NCBI GenBank assembly: GCA_016201105.1
Contig: JACQDN010000022.1
Coordinates: forward strand, 58,898-122,897
Direction of reading: 5' to 3'
DNA from: Pseudomonadota bacterium
GTDB taxonomy: Bacteria; Pseudomonadota; Alphaproteobacteria; Micropepsales; Micropepsaceae
DNA: 64,000 nt
Shown here: positions 45,464-54,066 of the stretch, in pieces
Layout: the number at the start of each line of letters is the position of its first letter
Position numbering within the stretch: position 1 is the stretch's first letter
Position numbers and translations under genes: made by a program
The notes under the pieces: generated by a model
What the model was told of the DNA's origin: nothing
Seen by the model: the letters and a program-made list of their open reading frames with translations, nothing else
Database searches by the model: none

Positions 45464-46330
45464 ATGGCCGACACGACGGAATACGCGCCGCCCAAAGTGT
45501 GGACTTGGAACAAGGAGAGCGGCGGGCGTTTCGCCAGCATCAACCGCCCTATTGCCGGCTCGACGCAGGAGAAGGAATTGCCCGTCGGCAAGCATCCCTT
45601 CCAGCTTTATTCCTTGGCCACACCGAACGGCGTGAAAGTGACGACGATGTTCGAGGAACTCCTCGCGTTGGGTCACACCGGCGCCGAATACGACGCTTGG
45701 CCGATCAACATCAGCGGCGGGGATCAGTTCGGCAGCGGCTTCGTCGCCATCAATCCGAACTCGAAGATTCCCGCGCTGCTCGATCGCAGCAATCCCGGCA
45801 AGCCGATCCGCGTCTTCGAGTCCGGCGCGATTCTGCTTCATCTTTCTGAGAAGTTTGGCGGCGCGTTCGTGCCTAACGATGCCGGGAAACGTGCCGAATG
45901 TTATTCGTGGCTGTTCTGGCAAATGGGCGCCGCCCCCTATCTCGGCGGCGGGCTCGGCCACTTCTACGCTTATGCGCCGATCAAGATCGAATACGCGATC
46001 GACCGCTATGCGATGGAAGTGAAACGCCAGCTCGATGTGCTGGATCGTCACCTTGCGGACAACAAATATATGATCGGCGACGATTACACGATCGCGGACA
46101 TGGCGATCTGGCCATGGTACGGCGCGCTGGCGAAAGGTTTGCTCTATGGCGCCGGCGAATTCCTGTCGGTGCAGGACTACAAGCACGTCCACCGCTGGAC
46201 CGATCTCATCGCCCAGCGCCCGGCTGTTCAGCGCGGCCGCATGGTCAACCGCGCCTGGGGCGATACCGAGAGCCAACTCCCCGAACGCCACGCCGCAAGC
46301 GACTTCGAGAAACCCAAGGCCGCGGAGTAA
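45464..46330 (+). CDS. yghU: YghU-like glutathione S-transferase
   Basis: A 288-residue Nu-class glutathione transferase. It begins with the YghU-specific long N-terminus (VWTWNKESGGRFASINRPIAG), then the thioredoxin-fold SLATPNGVKVTTMFEEL, with NPNSKIPAL and VFESGAILLHLSEKFG binding glutathione, and the helical domain with DYTIADMAIWPWYG. YghU relatives bind two glutathiones and reduce disulfides or peroxides. It has ggag 10 bases before the ATG. It follows the aromatic cluster but may be independent. Confidence 0.92.
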   Translation: MADTTEYAPPKVWTWNKESGGRFASINRPIAGSTQEKELPVGKHPFQLYSLATPNGVKVTTMFEELLALGHTGAEYDAWPINISGGDQFGSGFVAINPNSKIPALLDRSNPGKPIRVFESGAILLHLSEKFGGAFVPNDAGKRAECYSWLFWQMGAAPYLGGGLGHFYAYAPIKIEYAIDRYAMEVKRQLDVLDRHLADNKYMIGDDYTIADMAIWPWYGALAKGLLYGAGEFLSVQDYKHVHRWTDLIAQRPAVQRGRMVNRAWGDTESQLPERHAASDFEKPKAAE

Positions 46331-46334
46331 AACG

Positions 46335-46382
46335 ACCCTCCCTTGGGAGGGTCGAAATTTGCAAAGCAAATTTCGGGGAGGA
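46335..46382. repeat. Family A half-unit, copy 11
   Basis: A single half-unit only: hairpin accctcccttgggagggtcg, then aaatttgcaaagcaaattt, then cggggagga. It immediately follows the glutathione transferase stop and shows that one half of the palindrome can exist alone. The next 70 bases hold nothing that I recognise. Confidence 0.82.
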
Positions 46383-46455
46383 TGTGCGTCACTTGCTTCA
46401 CCCTCCTTTACGATGGTCTTAGGGAGCTCGGAGACCGCAACTAAATCGGCGCAAT

Positions 46456-47478
46456 TCAATCTAAGCGCGGATTGATTGCAAACTCTCTATAGCCGCGCTG
46501 ATCAAGAATGGCGCGGGTCTTTTTGTTCCATGTAGTACTGCCAGAATAGAGGGCGAGCACCGTCATCGGTTCTGGCCAATTGTTTGCCAGCAGCTTGTCC
46601 AGATCGAGTTTAGTGCGGGAAATTCTGAGATGCGCCAGGTGAGATTGCTTCTCAAGGTTTGTGATTTGATTCAAGTTTTTGCAGTTGTGTACGAACAATT
46701 CTCGCAGTTGTACTCCGAAGAGGTCGATGGTCCGCAACTGCAACTGATCCTCCACATGTAATTGGGCGAGTCGTGGAAAGCGATGCAAATCTCCTAGCGA
46801 CTCGAGGCCGCGTACGCGAATGATCTCCAAGCTTTGTAGTTGGTCGTGAGAGAGTTCATGGATCGTTGACCGCCCGCCCAAAATCAGTGTGAGAGACTGC
46901 AGTTTCACAATCCGTTTGATAAGGGAGAGCTCCTGTCGCGCTGGCATGCTCGACAAGCTCAGTACTTTCAGACCTGGTAGGGCGGCGAGCGCATCAATAT
47001 TCTTAGTGTGTCCTTGAATAAATAGGTTGGTGAGTCGTGCGCCATTCTTAAGAGGAGCTAGATCGAAATTTCTCAATTCAGTTTCTGACAGCGACAGTTC
47101 CCGGATGTGCTGTAACGGCAAGCTTTGGAGGAAATTGGATTTGTTGAAGCGGTATACGCCAAAAGAAAGCCGCTCCAAGCGAGACAATCTCGAAAGCGAA
47201 TCTTCGTTGGCAATTTGTTGTAGGCAGTCGACAGATAGAGATCGCACGTCTGGCAGATAAGTTAAAGCTGCGGCATCGAATTTGTCGCCGTAATGTCCGT
47301 AAAAGCGGAGTTCGAGATCCGTGCCGAATTCAATGCACAATTGGTTGAGGCCCCGTAATAGTTCCGGAGAATATCCTGGAGTGGAGAACTGCACGATTGG
47401 AGCCGAACCTTGATCGAGAACCAATTGAATATCGCGGGCAGTCACCCTTTGTGGATCGGTAATGCGGTTCGAAATCAT
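46456..47478 (-). CDS. Leucine-rich-repeat-like protein of atypical base composition
   Basis: A 340-residue protein that I cannot name. Repeating units such as LERLSFGVYRF, IRELSLSETELRNFDL, LTNLFIQGHTKNIDAL, LKVLSLSSMP, LQSLTLIL, LAQLHVEDQ, LRELFVHNCKNL and LAHLRISRTKLD show about eight irregular leucine-rich repeats. It has no signal peptide or membrane segment. Base composition is visibly AT-richer (roughly 45-48% GC by eye) than all neighbours, with codons such as TTA, TTT and AAT frequent, suggesting horizontal gain. A protein-binding role is inferred only from the fold. Confidence 0.7.
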   Translation of the reverse strand: MISNRITDPQRVTARDIQLVLDQGSAPIVQFSTPGYSPELLRGLNQLCIEFGTDLELRFYGHYGDKFDAAALTYLPDVRSLSVDCLQQIANEDSLSRLSRLERLSFGVYRFNKSNFLQSLPLQHIRELSLSETELRNFDLAPLKNGARLTNLFIQGHTKNIDALAALPGLKVLSLSSMPARQELSLIKRIVKLQSLTLILGGRSTIHELSHDQLQSLEIIRVRGLESLGDLHRFPRLAQLHVEDQLQLRTIDLFGVQLRELFVHNCKNLNQITNLEKQSHLAHLRISRTKLDLDKLLANNWPEPMTVLALYSGSTTWNKKTRAILDQRGYREFAINPRLD

Positions 47479-47598
47479 TGCACTTCATCTCTATGTCGAT
47501 TCTGACGAATCGAGCGACCGTCGCAGGCTAGTATCCGATAGCTGGTTCGTGAATGAGTATTGTCTTGATGCGGTGCTTCAAACTACTTTTTTGCGGCG

Positions 47599-50500
47599 TC
47601 AATGAAAATCGCGCGACTTCGGCACGACGCGCACATTGCGGGGATGGCGGTGCACGTGCTTGGCCGCTTGTGAGCGGATGGAAGGGCCCTTCGCGTCGTC
47701 TTCGGAAAGACGATCGAGTTCGTCGGTGCGATCGAACAGCCGTTCGGCGACGAGGTGGACGACGCCTTCCGGGCTCTTCTGCACTTTGCCTTCCACCAGC
47801 AGGAGCCGCGAGGCCATGATCTCGCGGCGAAATTCCTTCACCAGCCGCGGCCAGACCACGACGTTGGCGACGCCGGTTTCATCGCTGAGGGTGATGAAGA
47901 CGACGCCGGCTTCGCCCGGCATCTGACGCGTCAGCACCACGCCGGCGCAGCTGGCGGAAACGCCGTCGGAGGAGGACTTGGAGATTTCCTGACAGCTTGA
48001 AACCCCCTCTTCACGAAAAAGATCGCGCAGGAAATACATCAGATGCTGGCGCAGCGAGAGCCGCAGCATCTGATAGTCCGCCAGCACATGCTCGCTCTCA
48101 GGCATGAGCGGCAGCGCCTCGATCTCCTCTTCCGGCTGCTCTTCGACATATTGCGCGGCGAACAGCGGCAGCGTCTCGGTGTCGGCAATGCGCCGCACGG
48201 CCCAAAGGATTTCGCGCCGGTCCATGGAGATGGATTGGAAACTGTCGGCTTCCGCCAGGATGATCAGCGCCCGTTTGGGCAGCCGCGCGCGGCGGGCAAC
48301 GGCGTCGACTGTCCTAAAACCGTTGCCGCGATTGGCGAGCAAAACCTTCGCCCAATCTTCCTTGAAACCGTCGATCTGCCGAAAGCCCAACCGCAACGCC
48401 AAGCCGCCTTCCGGGCGAGGTTCGAGCGTGTTGTCCCACTTGCTGTGGTTGACATCGACATGGCGCACTTCCACGCCGTGCTCGCGCGCATCGCGCACGA
48501 TCTCGGCCGGCGCGTAGAAACCCATGGGCTGCGAATTCAAAAGCGCGCAGGCGAATGCGGCCGGATGATACTTCTTGATATAGGCCGAGATGTAGACGAG
48601 ATGGGCGAAGCTCGCGGCGTGGCTTTCGGGAAAACCGTAGCTGCCGAAGCCTTCGATCTGGTGAAAGCAGCGCTCGGCGAAATCCCGTTCATAGCCGCGC
48701 CGCACCATGCCGTCGATCATCTTCTGGCCGAACTGATCGATGGTGCCGACATTGCGGAATGTCGCCATCGCCCGGCGCAAGCCATTGGCTTCCTCGGGCG
48801 TGAATTTCGCGGCGACGATAGCGAGCTTCATCGCTTGCTCTTGGAAAAGCGGCACGCCTTTGGTCTTGTTGAGCACTTGATAGAGCTCGTCCGCCGGGCC
48901 GTGCTCGGGTGACGGTGCGGGATATTCGACTTTTTCCACGCCACTGCGCCGGCGCAGGTAAGGGTGCACCATGTCGCCTTGAATGGGGCCGGGCCGCACG
49001 ATCGCCACTTCAATGACGAGATCGTAGAATTTCCTGGGACGAAGGCGCGGCAGCATGTTCATCTGCGCCCGGCTTTCAACCTGGAACACGCCGATCGCGT
49101 CCGCCTCGCACAGCATGTCGTAAACGCCTTCGTCTTCGCGCTTTACCGTTTCAAGGGCATATTTCGTCTCTTCAAAGGTGTTTGTGAGATCGAACGCTTT
49201 GCGGATGCAGGTGAGCATGCCAAGGCCGAGAACATCGACCTTCATCATGCGAAGCGCGTCGATGTCGTCCTTGTCCCATTCGATGAAATAGCGGTTCTCC
49301 ATCGTCGCCGGGCCGATGGGCACGAGCTGATCGAGCCTGTCTTTCGTCAGCACGAAGCCGCCCACATGTTGCGAAAGATGACGGGGGAAACCGATCAACT
49401 CGTTGGTGGCTTTTAACGCGCGCGCGATCAAAAGATTGAAGGGGCTGAATTTGCCTTGGCTGACTTCGCTCTCCTTGAGCCGGCTCCCCCAGCTTCCCCA
49501 CACCCCGCTCGCCAGATCGGCGGTCACGTCTTCCGTAAGCCCGAAGACCTTGCCCACTTCGCGGATAGCGCTGCGTGGGCGATAACAGATGACGGTTGCT
49601 GTTAGAGCCGCATGGCCTTCGCCATACTGCTCATAGATGTGCTGGATGACCTCTTCGCGCCGCTCATGCTCGAAATCGACGTCGATATCGGGCGGCTCCT
49701 TGCGTTCCTCCGAGACGAAGCGTTCGAACAGAAGATCGATCTGCATGGGATCGACGGCGGTGACGCCCAGCGCATAACAGACCGACGAATTGGCCGCAGA
49801 GCCGCGTCCCTGGCACAGAATCTTTTCATCCTTCGCAAAGCTCACGATGTCGTGGACGGTGAGGAAGTAGGGCGCAATCTCCAGTTTCTCGATCAGCGCC
49901 AGTTCCTTGTCCAAAGTTTCTCGAACCTTGTCGGGGATTCCGTTTGGATAGCGCTCTTTGGCGCCGTCCCAGGTAAGATCCGTAAGATGCTGCTGCGGCG
50001 TCTTGTCTTTGGGTATCCGGTCGTCCGGATAATTGTATTTGAGATCGTCGAGCGAAAAGGTAATGCGCTCGGCGAAGCGTACGGTTTCCGCAATCGCTTC
50101 CGGCACGGTTTTGAACAGCCATGCCATTTCCACCGGCGATTTCAGATGGCGCTCGGCATTGGTCTCGAGTAGGCGCCCCGCTTCATTGAGCGTGACATGT
50201 TCGCGAATGCAGGTGACGACGTCCTGAAGTTCGCGCCGTTCGGGGACGTGATAGAGCACATCGTTGGTCGCGAGCAGCGGGACGCCCGCGTCGCGCGCGA
50301 TTTTATGCCATTGGAACAGGCGTCGCTGGTCGTCACCCCGGTACGGGATATAGGCGCCCAGCCAGACGCGGCGAGGCGCGGCTTCGGAGAGTTTCTTCAG
50401 CAGCGCGCGCAGATCTTCGGGACTTGCGTGAAGCGAGCCGGCAAAGGCGACCTCGCTTTTCTTCGGCAACCCCGTCTCCTTGTCTTTCAGGTTCCAGGCG

Positions 50501-50931
50501 AGCGCGGGCGCTTCGATCTCCACCTTGGTTCGCCCCGGATGCGGCGGCATGACGACCAGCAACAGGCCTTCCTGCGATTTCAGGAGATCGCCGAGGGTGA
50601 GGAGGCATTCGCCTTTCGGGGCGCGGCGCTTTCCGGCGCTGAGCAATTGGCAGAGACGCCCGTATGCCGCGCGGTCGGTCGGATAGGCGAGAATATCGGG
50701 TGTGCCATCCACGAAGACGAGGCGGCAGCCGACCAGCTGCTTCGGCTTGGGATCGGGGGTTTCTTTGAGAGCGCTGTAGAGGCGCACCACGCCGGCAAGC
50801 GCATTGCGGTCGGCAATGCCGATGGCTTTGAGACCGTACAGCGTTGCCGTCGCGGCAAATTCGCTGGGATGCGAAGCCCCGCGCAGGAAAGAGAAATTCG
50901 TGGTGACGGCTATCTCGGCATAACCCTTCAT
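47599..50931 (-). CDS. dnaE2: Error-prone DNA polymerase DnaE2 (ImuC)
   Basis: A 1110-residue C-family polymerase for mutagenic translesion synthesis. It begins with the PHP domain (YAEIAVTTNFSFLRGASHP ... AIGIADRNALAGVVRL). It has the palm motifs with catalytic acids in GRGSAANSSVCYALG and PPDIDVDFEHERREEV, then the DALRMMKVDVLGLGML region. VESRAQMNMLPRLRPRKFYD, the helix-hairpin-helix and a C-terminal OB fold (VFITLSDETGVANVVVWP) follow. The start at 50931 overlaps the imuB stop (ATGA). It acts with ImuA and ImuB under SOS control. Confidence 0.96.
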   Translation of the reverse strand: MKGYAEIAVTTNFSFLRGASHPSEFAATATLYGLKAIGIADRNALAGVVRLYSALKETPDPKPKQLVGCRLVFVDGTPDILAYPTDRAAYGRLCQLLSAGKRRAPKGECLLTLGDLLKSQEGLLLVVMPPHPGRTKVEIEAPALAWNLKDKETGLPKKSEVAFAGSLHASPEDLRALLKKLSEAAPRRVWLGAYIPYRGDDQRRLFQWHKIARDAGVPLLATNDVLYHVPERRELQDVVTCIREHVTLNEAGRLLETNAERHLKSPVEMAWLFKTVPEAIAETVRFAERITFSLDDLKYNYPDDRIPKDKTPQQHLTDLTWDGAKERYPNGIPDKVRETLDKELALIEKLEIAPYFLTVHDIVSFAKDEKILCQGRGSAANSSVCYALGVTAVDPMQIDLLFERFVSEERKEPPDIDVDFEHERREEVIQHIYEQYGEGHAALTATVICYRPRSAIREVGKVFGLTEDVTADLASGVWGSWGSRLKESEVSQGKFSPFNLLIARALKATNELIGFPRHLSQHVGGFVLTKDRLDQLVPIGPATMENRYFIEWDKDDIDALRMMKVDVLGLGMLTCIRKAFDLTNTFEETKYALETVKREDEGVYDMLCEADAIGVFQVESRAQMNMLPRLRPRKFYDLVIEVAIVRPGPIQGDMVHPYLRRRSGVEKVEYPAPSPEHGPADELYQVLNKTKGVPLFQEQAMKLAIVAAKFTPEEANGLRRAMATFRNVGTIDQFGQKMIDGMVRRGYERDFAERCFHQIEGFGSYGFPESHAASFAHLVYISAYIKKYHPAAFACALLNSQPMGFYAPAEIVRDAREHGVEVRHVDVNHSKWDNTLEPRPEGGLALRLGFRQIDGFKEDWAKVLLANRGNGFRTVDAVARRARLPKRALIILAEADSFQSISMDRREILWAVRRIADTETLPLFAAQYVEEQPEEEIEALPLMPESEHVLADYQMLRLSLRQHLMYFLRDLFREEGVSSCQEISKSSSDGVSASCAGVVLTRQMPGEAGVVFITLSDETGVANVVVWPRLVKEFRREIMASRLLLVEGKVQKSPEGVVHLVAERLFDRTDELDRLSEDDAKGPSIRSQAAKHVHRHPRNVRVVPKSRDFH

Positions 50932-52547
50932 GCGAAGGCCCCATGCATGAACCAGGATTCTTGACAGGTTTCGCGCCCCTCGATGCCTTCGCGGTAAAGC
51001 CAGAAGCGGCGGCCCTCTTCGTCCTCCACGCGGAAATAATCGCGAGTGGGCTGCGCGCGTTGATGTCGCCACCATTCCATAGCGATACGTTCGGGCCCCT
51101 CGGCCAGGACTGTTTCGTGCCATACGCGGCGCGAGCGCAATTGCGCCGGCGGACTGTCGGGCAAATCGACTCTGACGACTTTGACGGGCTCCGGCCTTTC
51201 GAACAGGCGCAAAGGCCGTCGCGGGGCTTCGCCGCCGTTGCGTGTTGCTTGCCAGGAAATCCTGGGAAACTCTGCATATTGCGCCGGAACCGCAAGCGCG
51301 GCCGCTTCGGGGATATGCGTGTCGTTGGCCTGAAACGACAGAATGCGGTGGCTGCCGAAGCGTGCCGCCAGACGATCGATCAGAAAGGCGATCTCTCTTT
51401 TTTCGTTCTCCCTGGTATCGAAATCGATCGCAGACGCTTGCGCGCGCTCGGCGCGCGTGGCGCAAAGCCGGATGAGATCGAAACCGAAACCGGGATCGAG
51501 GGGATCGGCCAGGGCGTCGAGCTTCTCGCCGAGCAATCGTTTGATGATGGCGGCATCGCGGGTGGGATGGCCGGTTTCGATCGCGATGCGGCTTACGGCG
51601 CCGTCGCTGCGGAAAAAAGCCGCTTCCAATCTGCGCGCGCCTTCGCCGCGATCGGTCAGGATTTCGCCAAGTGAGGACGCCAGCGACTGCAAGGTCTCCA
51701 GGATGATCGCTTCGGTGACGACGGGCTCGGCGAAACGCCGCTCGGCCATGTAGTCGGGAATCGGGACGCGCGGAGAAATCGGCGTTTCGATGCGGCCAAG
51801 CGCGGAATCGAGCGTGGCGACCATGGCCGCGCCGAACCGCGCATTGAGTTCGTTGCGTTTGCGTTTGGCGACCTGACCGATGGTTTTGAGACCGGCGCGG
51901 CGCAAGGCATGCGTCGTAATGGGGTCCAGATTGAGCGCTTCGATCGCGAGCGGCGCTGTGGCGCTCGCTTCATCGCCGGAAGGAACGACCGATCCATCCT
52001 TGTAATGGGCAAGGGCGCGAGCGGAAACGATGGTGCCCGCGATGGCGCCGCGCACGGCAAAGCCCTGGTTCAGAAGCAGTGCGCGAATCCGGTCGAGCAT
52101 CGCCTGCTCGCCGCCGTAAAGATGCGCAGCGCCGCTGATATCGAGCAGCAAGCCGCGCGGGGAATCGAGCGCCACCAAAGGCGAAAAGCGGTCGCACCAG
52201 TCGGCGATGCGTTCGAGCAATTTGAGGTCGGCGGGTTCGTTCGCCGTCATCACCTTGAGCGTGGGCAGCATCGCGCGCGCATTGGCGAGCGGCATGCCGG
52301 CGGAAAGTCCCAGCGACGTCGCCTTGCGGTCGACGGCGGAAAGCCTGAGCGCATTGGCGTTTTTCGTCACCACGACGAGCGGCGGTTTTGACCCTGTTTT
52401 ATGCGACGGATCTGAGGCTTGCTGTGTCTCCAGCGTCTTCCACCGCCGCTGCAAACGGTCGGTCGCAAGACGCGGAAACCACAATGCCAGAATCCGCCGC
52501 CCCAACACCTGTGTTGGGGAATTCTTTGAAGTCACCATCATCGGCAT
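50928..52547 (-). CDS. imuB: Y-family polymerase-like accessory protein ImuB
   Basis: A 539-residue ImuB, a Y-family-like protein without polymerase active-site acids that links DnaE2 to the clamp. The N-terminus RRILALWFPRLATDRLQRRW replaces the catalytic strand of true Y polymerases. LFLDISGAAHLYGGE-like sequence appears as LLLDISGAAHLYGGE, followed by the HhH region TTHALRRAGLKTIGQVA. The start could be any of three ATGs (52547, 52541, 52538). Its first about 140 bases overlap the 3' end of imuA in a different frame. It overlaps dnaE2 by four bases. Confidence 0.93.
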   Translation of the reverse strand: MPMMVTSKNSPTQVLGRRILALWFPRLATDRLQRRWKTLETQQASDPSHKTGSKPPLVVVTKNANALRLSAVDRKATSLGLSAGMPLANARAMLPTLKVMTANEPADLKLLERIADWCDRFSPLVALDSPRGLLLDISGAAHLYGGEQAMLDRIRALLLNQGFAVRGAIAGTIVSARALAHYKDGSVVPSGDEASATAPLAIEALNLDPITTHALRRAGLKTIGQVAKRKRNELNARFGAAMVATLDSALGRIETPISPRVPIPDYMAERRFAEPVVTEAIILETLQSLASSLGEILTDRGEGARRLEAAFFRSDGAVSRIAIETGHPTRDAAIIKRLLGEKLDALADPLDPGFGFDLIRLCATRAERAQASAIDFDTRENEKREIAFLIDRLAARFGSHRILSFQANDTHIPEAAALAVPAQYAEFPRISWQATRNGGEAPRRPLRLFERPEPVKVVRVDLPDSPPAQLRSRRVWHETVLAEGPERIAMEWWRHQRAQPTRDYFRVEDEEGRRFWLYREGIEGRETCQESWFMHGAFA

Positions 52548-53229
52548 TCCATTCCATGACCCAATGTCCCAAAGGCCCGTGCCGGTTGCGCAGCAATTGC
52601 GCGACGAAGACCGGCCGGCCCCAATGTTCTTCTTCGATGTCCTTTTGTGGCGATAAAGAGCGTGCCGCGCGGACGAGCCAACGTGTTTCGGCGGCGCTGG
52701 CTTCCGGTTTTGCGGCGAAGCGCAAGAGAAGCGCGGTGACGCCGCTCTCGGCGCAGGTGAGGGTCAGGCGGCGGCTGGCGACGAGGTCCAGAATGCCGGG
52801 CTCCCTCGGAATCTCGATCACGACCGTGCCGAGCGCCGGACAGCAAAGCGCATCGCTCGCGGCGTGCAAGGCATCCTCGGCGTCCGACACGCGCAGCAGC
52901 AGAACACGTGAAGGGTCGAGGCCGAAATCCAGCAATCCCGTGGCGGAAATCTCGCCATATTCGAGTGCGGAAAAATCCGTACGGATCCACAGGATGTGTT
53001 TGTCGCCGCCGACACGCGCGGCAAGGGCGGCCGCGAACCCGGTCGCGGACGTTTCGTGACTGCTTTGGGCGAAAACTTCGTGGAGCGCGCCGCGCTGCAA
53101 TCCGCCTTTCAGCGTGCGGTCGGCCGCCATGTGGCCTAAAGGAGCGCGGCTGCGCTTGTCCGGCGTTTCAAGCCCGGCTTTGGCGAGAGAAGCCCGCAGA
53201 AATTCTATTTTTGACGATGCATCGCTCAT
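52399..53229 (-). CDS. imuA: Mutasome protein ImuA (RecA/SulA-like)
   Basis: A 276-residue ImuA. Features are LGHMAADRTLKGGLQRGALHEVF at the front and a RecA-like core without a normal Walker A (FAAALAARVGGDKHILWIRTDF). GLDPSRVLLLRVSDAEDALHAA and the C-terminal WGRPVFVAQLLRNRHGPLGHW follow, where family members normally end soon after. Here about 50 further residues overlap imuB. It binds ImuB and RecA to control DnaE2-dependent mutagenesis. It lies 18 bases after the nuclease gene in the same operon. Confidence 0.92.
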   Translation of the reverse strand: MSDASSKIEFLRASLAKAGLETPDKRSRAPLGHMAADRTLKGGLQRGALHEVFAQSSHETSATGFAAALAARVGGDKHILWIRTDFSALEYGEISATGLLDFGLDPSRVLLLRVSDAEDALHAASDALCCPALGTVVIEIPREPGILDLVASRRLTLTCAESGVTALLLRFAAKPEASAAETRWLVRAARSLSPQKDIEEEHWGRPVFVAQLLRNRHGPLGHWVMEWNADDGDFKEFPNTGVGAADSGIVVSASCDRPFAAAVEDAGDTASLRSVA

Positions 53230-53247
53230 GGACCATACGCATGGGTT

Positions 53248-53976
53248 TCACACGCCGACGCGCCGCGAACGCGTGACGGCAACCGCATCCTCTTGCACGC
53301 GCTTCAGACAAAGATCCGAGAGCGCGCATGTTTCGCAATGGGCGCGATAGGGCATGCAGGTCTTCTGGCCGAGGCCTTTGAGATACCAGTGCAGCTCATA
53401 GAGATCGTCGGCGTCGAAGCTTTCACAGGCCGACATCACGGCGTCATAGACGGCTTGGTTATCGGCGTTCGGTTTGACGAAACCGAAACGCTGCATCACC
53501 CGCAAGACGTGGGTGTCCACCACGAAGGCGCGTTTGCGCAAGCTGCTGAAGTTGAGCGTGGCGGCCGCGATCTTGCGGCCCACGCCGTGGATTTGTTCCA
53601 GCCAGACAAGGGCCGTCGGCACGGCGAGTCCGGCGAGGAAATCGAGATTCAGAGTGCCCGCACGCGCGCGGATTTTTTGTAGAGCCAGAACCAGGTCCGC
53701 CGCTTTGGCTTCCGCAAACGTCACATGGCGGAGCGTTTCTTCGACCTCTTGAACCGGCGCGTCGGCCACCGCCTCCCAGCTTTTGTATGTCTGGGTCAGG
53801 CGCAGGAACGCGTCCCACGATCTCCTGTCGTAAGTCTTGCTGCCGAGGAAGGAGCGGACGAACTGGGAGAGCGGATCGAGCCGCTTGGCGTCGCGAATGG
53901 GCCCGAAAACACCGCGAAGCCGGTCCTGGATGGTGCGCAGAGCCGCCGATTGCCCGAAGGAAAACATCGTTTGCAT
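53248..53976 (-). CDS. Endonuclease III-like DNA glycosylase/lyase
   Basis: A 242-residue HhH-GPD enzyme. It has the helix-hairpin-helix with catalytic lysine IHGVGRKIAAATLNF, the catalytic aspartate in FVVDTHVLRVMQRFG, and a C-terminal iron-sulfur loop with spacing C-x6-C-x2-C-x5-C (CMPYRAHCETCALSDLC). It resembles Nth but is divergent in its N-terminal half, so the lesion preference is uncertain. It is the first gene of the operon that continues into imuA-imuB-dnaE2, and a LexA operator lies 12 bases before its ATG, so it is probably SOS-induced. Confidence 0.87.
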   Translation of the reverse strand: MQTMFSFGQSAALRTIQDRLRGVFGPIRDAKRLDPLSQFVRSFLGSKTYDRRSWDAFLRLTQTYKSWEAVADAPVQEVEETLRHVTFAEAKAADLVLALQKIRARAGTLNLDFLAGLAVPTALVWLEQIHGVGRKIAAATLNFSSLRKRAFVVDTHVLRVMQRFGFVKPNADNQAVYDAVMSACESFDADDLYELHWYLKGLGQKTCMPYRAHCETCALSDLCLKRVQEDAVAVTRSRRVGV

Positions 53977-53988
53977 GAAACGAGACTA

Positions 53989-54003
53989 GAACAAAACAAG
54001 AAC
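53989..54003. promoter_or_regulatory. LexA operator (SOS box), GAAC-N7-GAAC
   Basis: gaacaaaacaagaac matches exactly the alphaproteobacterial LexA consensus GAAC-N7-GAAC (GTTC-N7-GTTC on the other strand). On the minus strand it lies between a possible TTGCAT -35 and TAGTCT -10, just ahead of the nuclease-imuAB-dnaE2 operon. It is also 64 bases upstream of the divergent kinase gene of the lasso-type cluster, next to a TAGAAT at 54030-54035 that could be the -10 of that gene. Confidence 0.88.
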
Positions 54004-54066
54004 GAAATGCAAGCCGGTGAAATATCCCCTAGAATAGCTCCTAAGAGCATGGATTGGCGGGGAAAA

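Noticed and set aside
53725..54066. A much earlier start for the HprK-like kinase
   Set aside because: The extension is antisense to the endonuclease gene and crosses the LexA box; family similarity begins near 54067.
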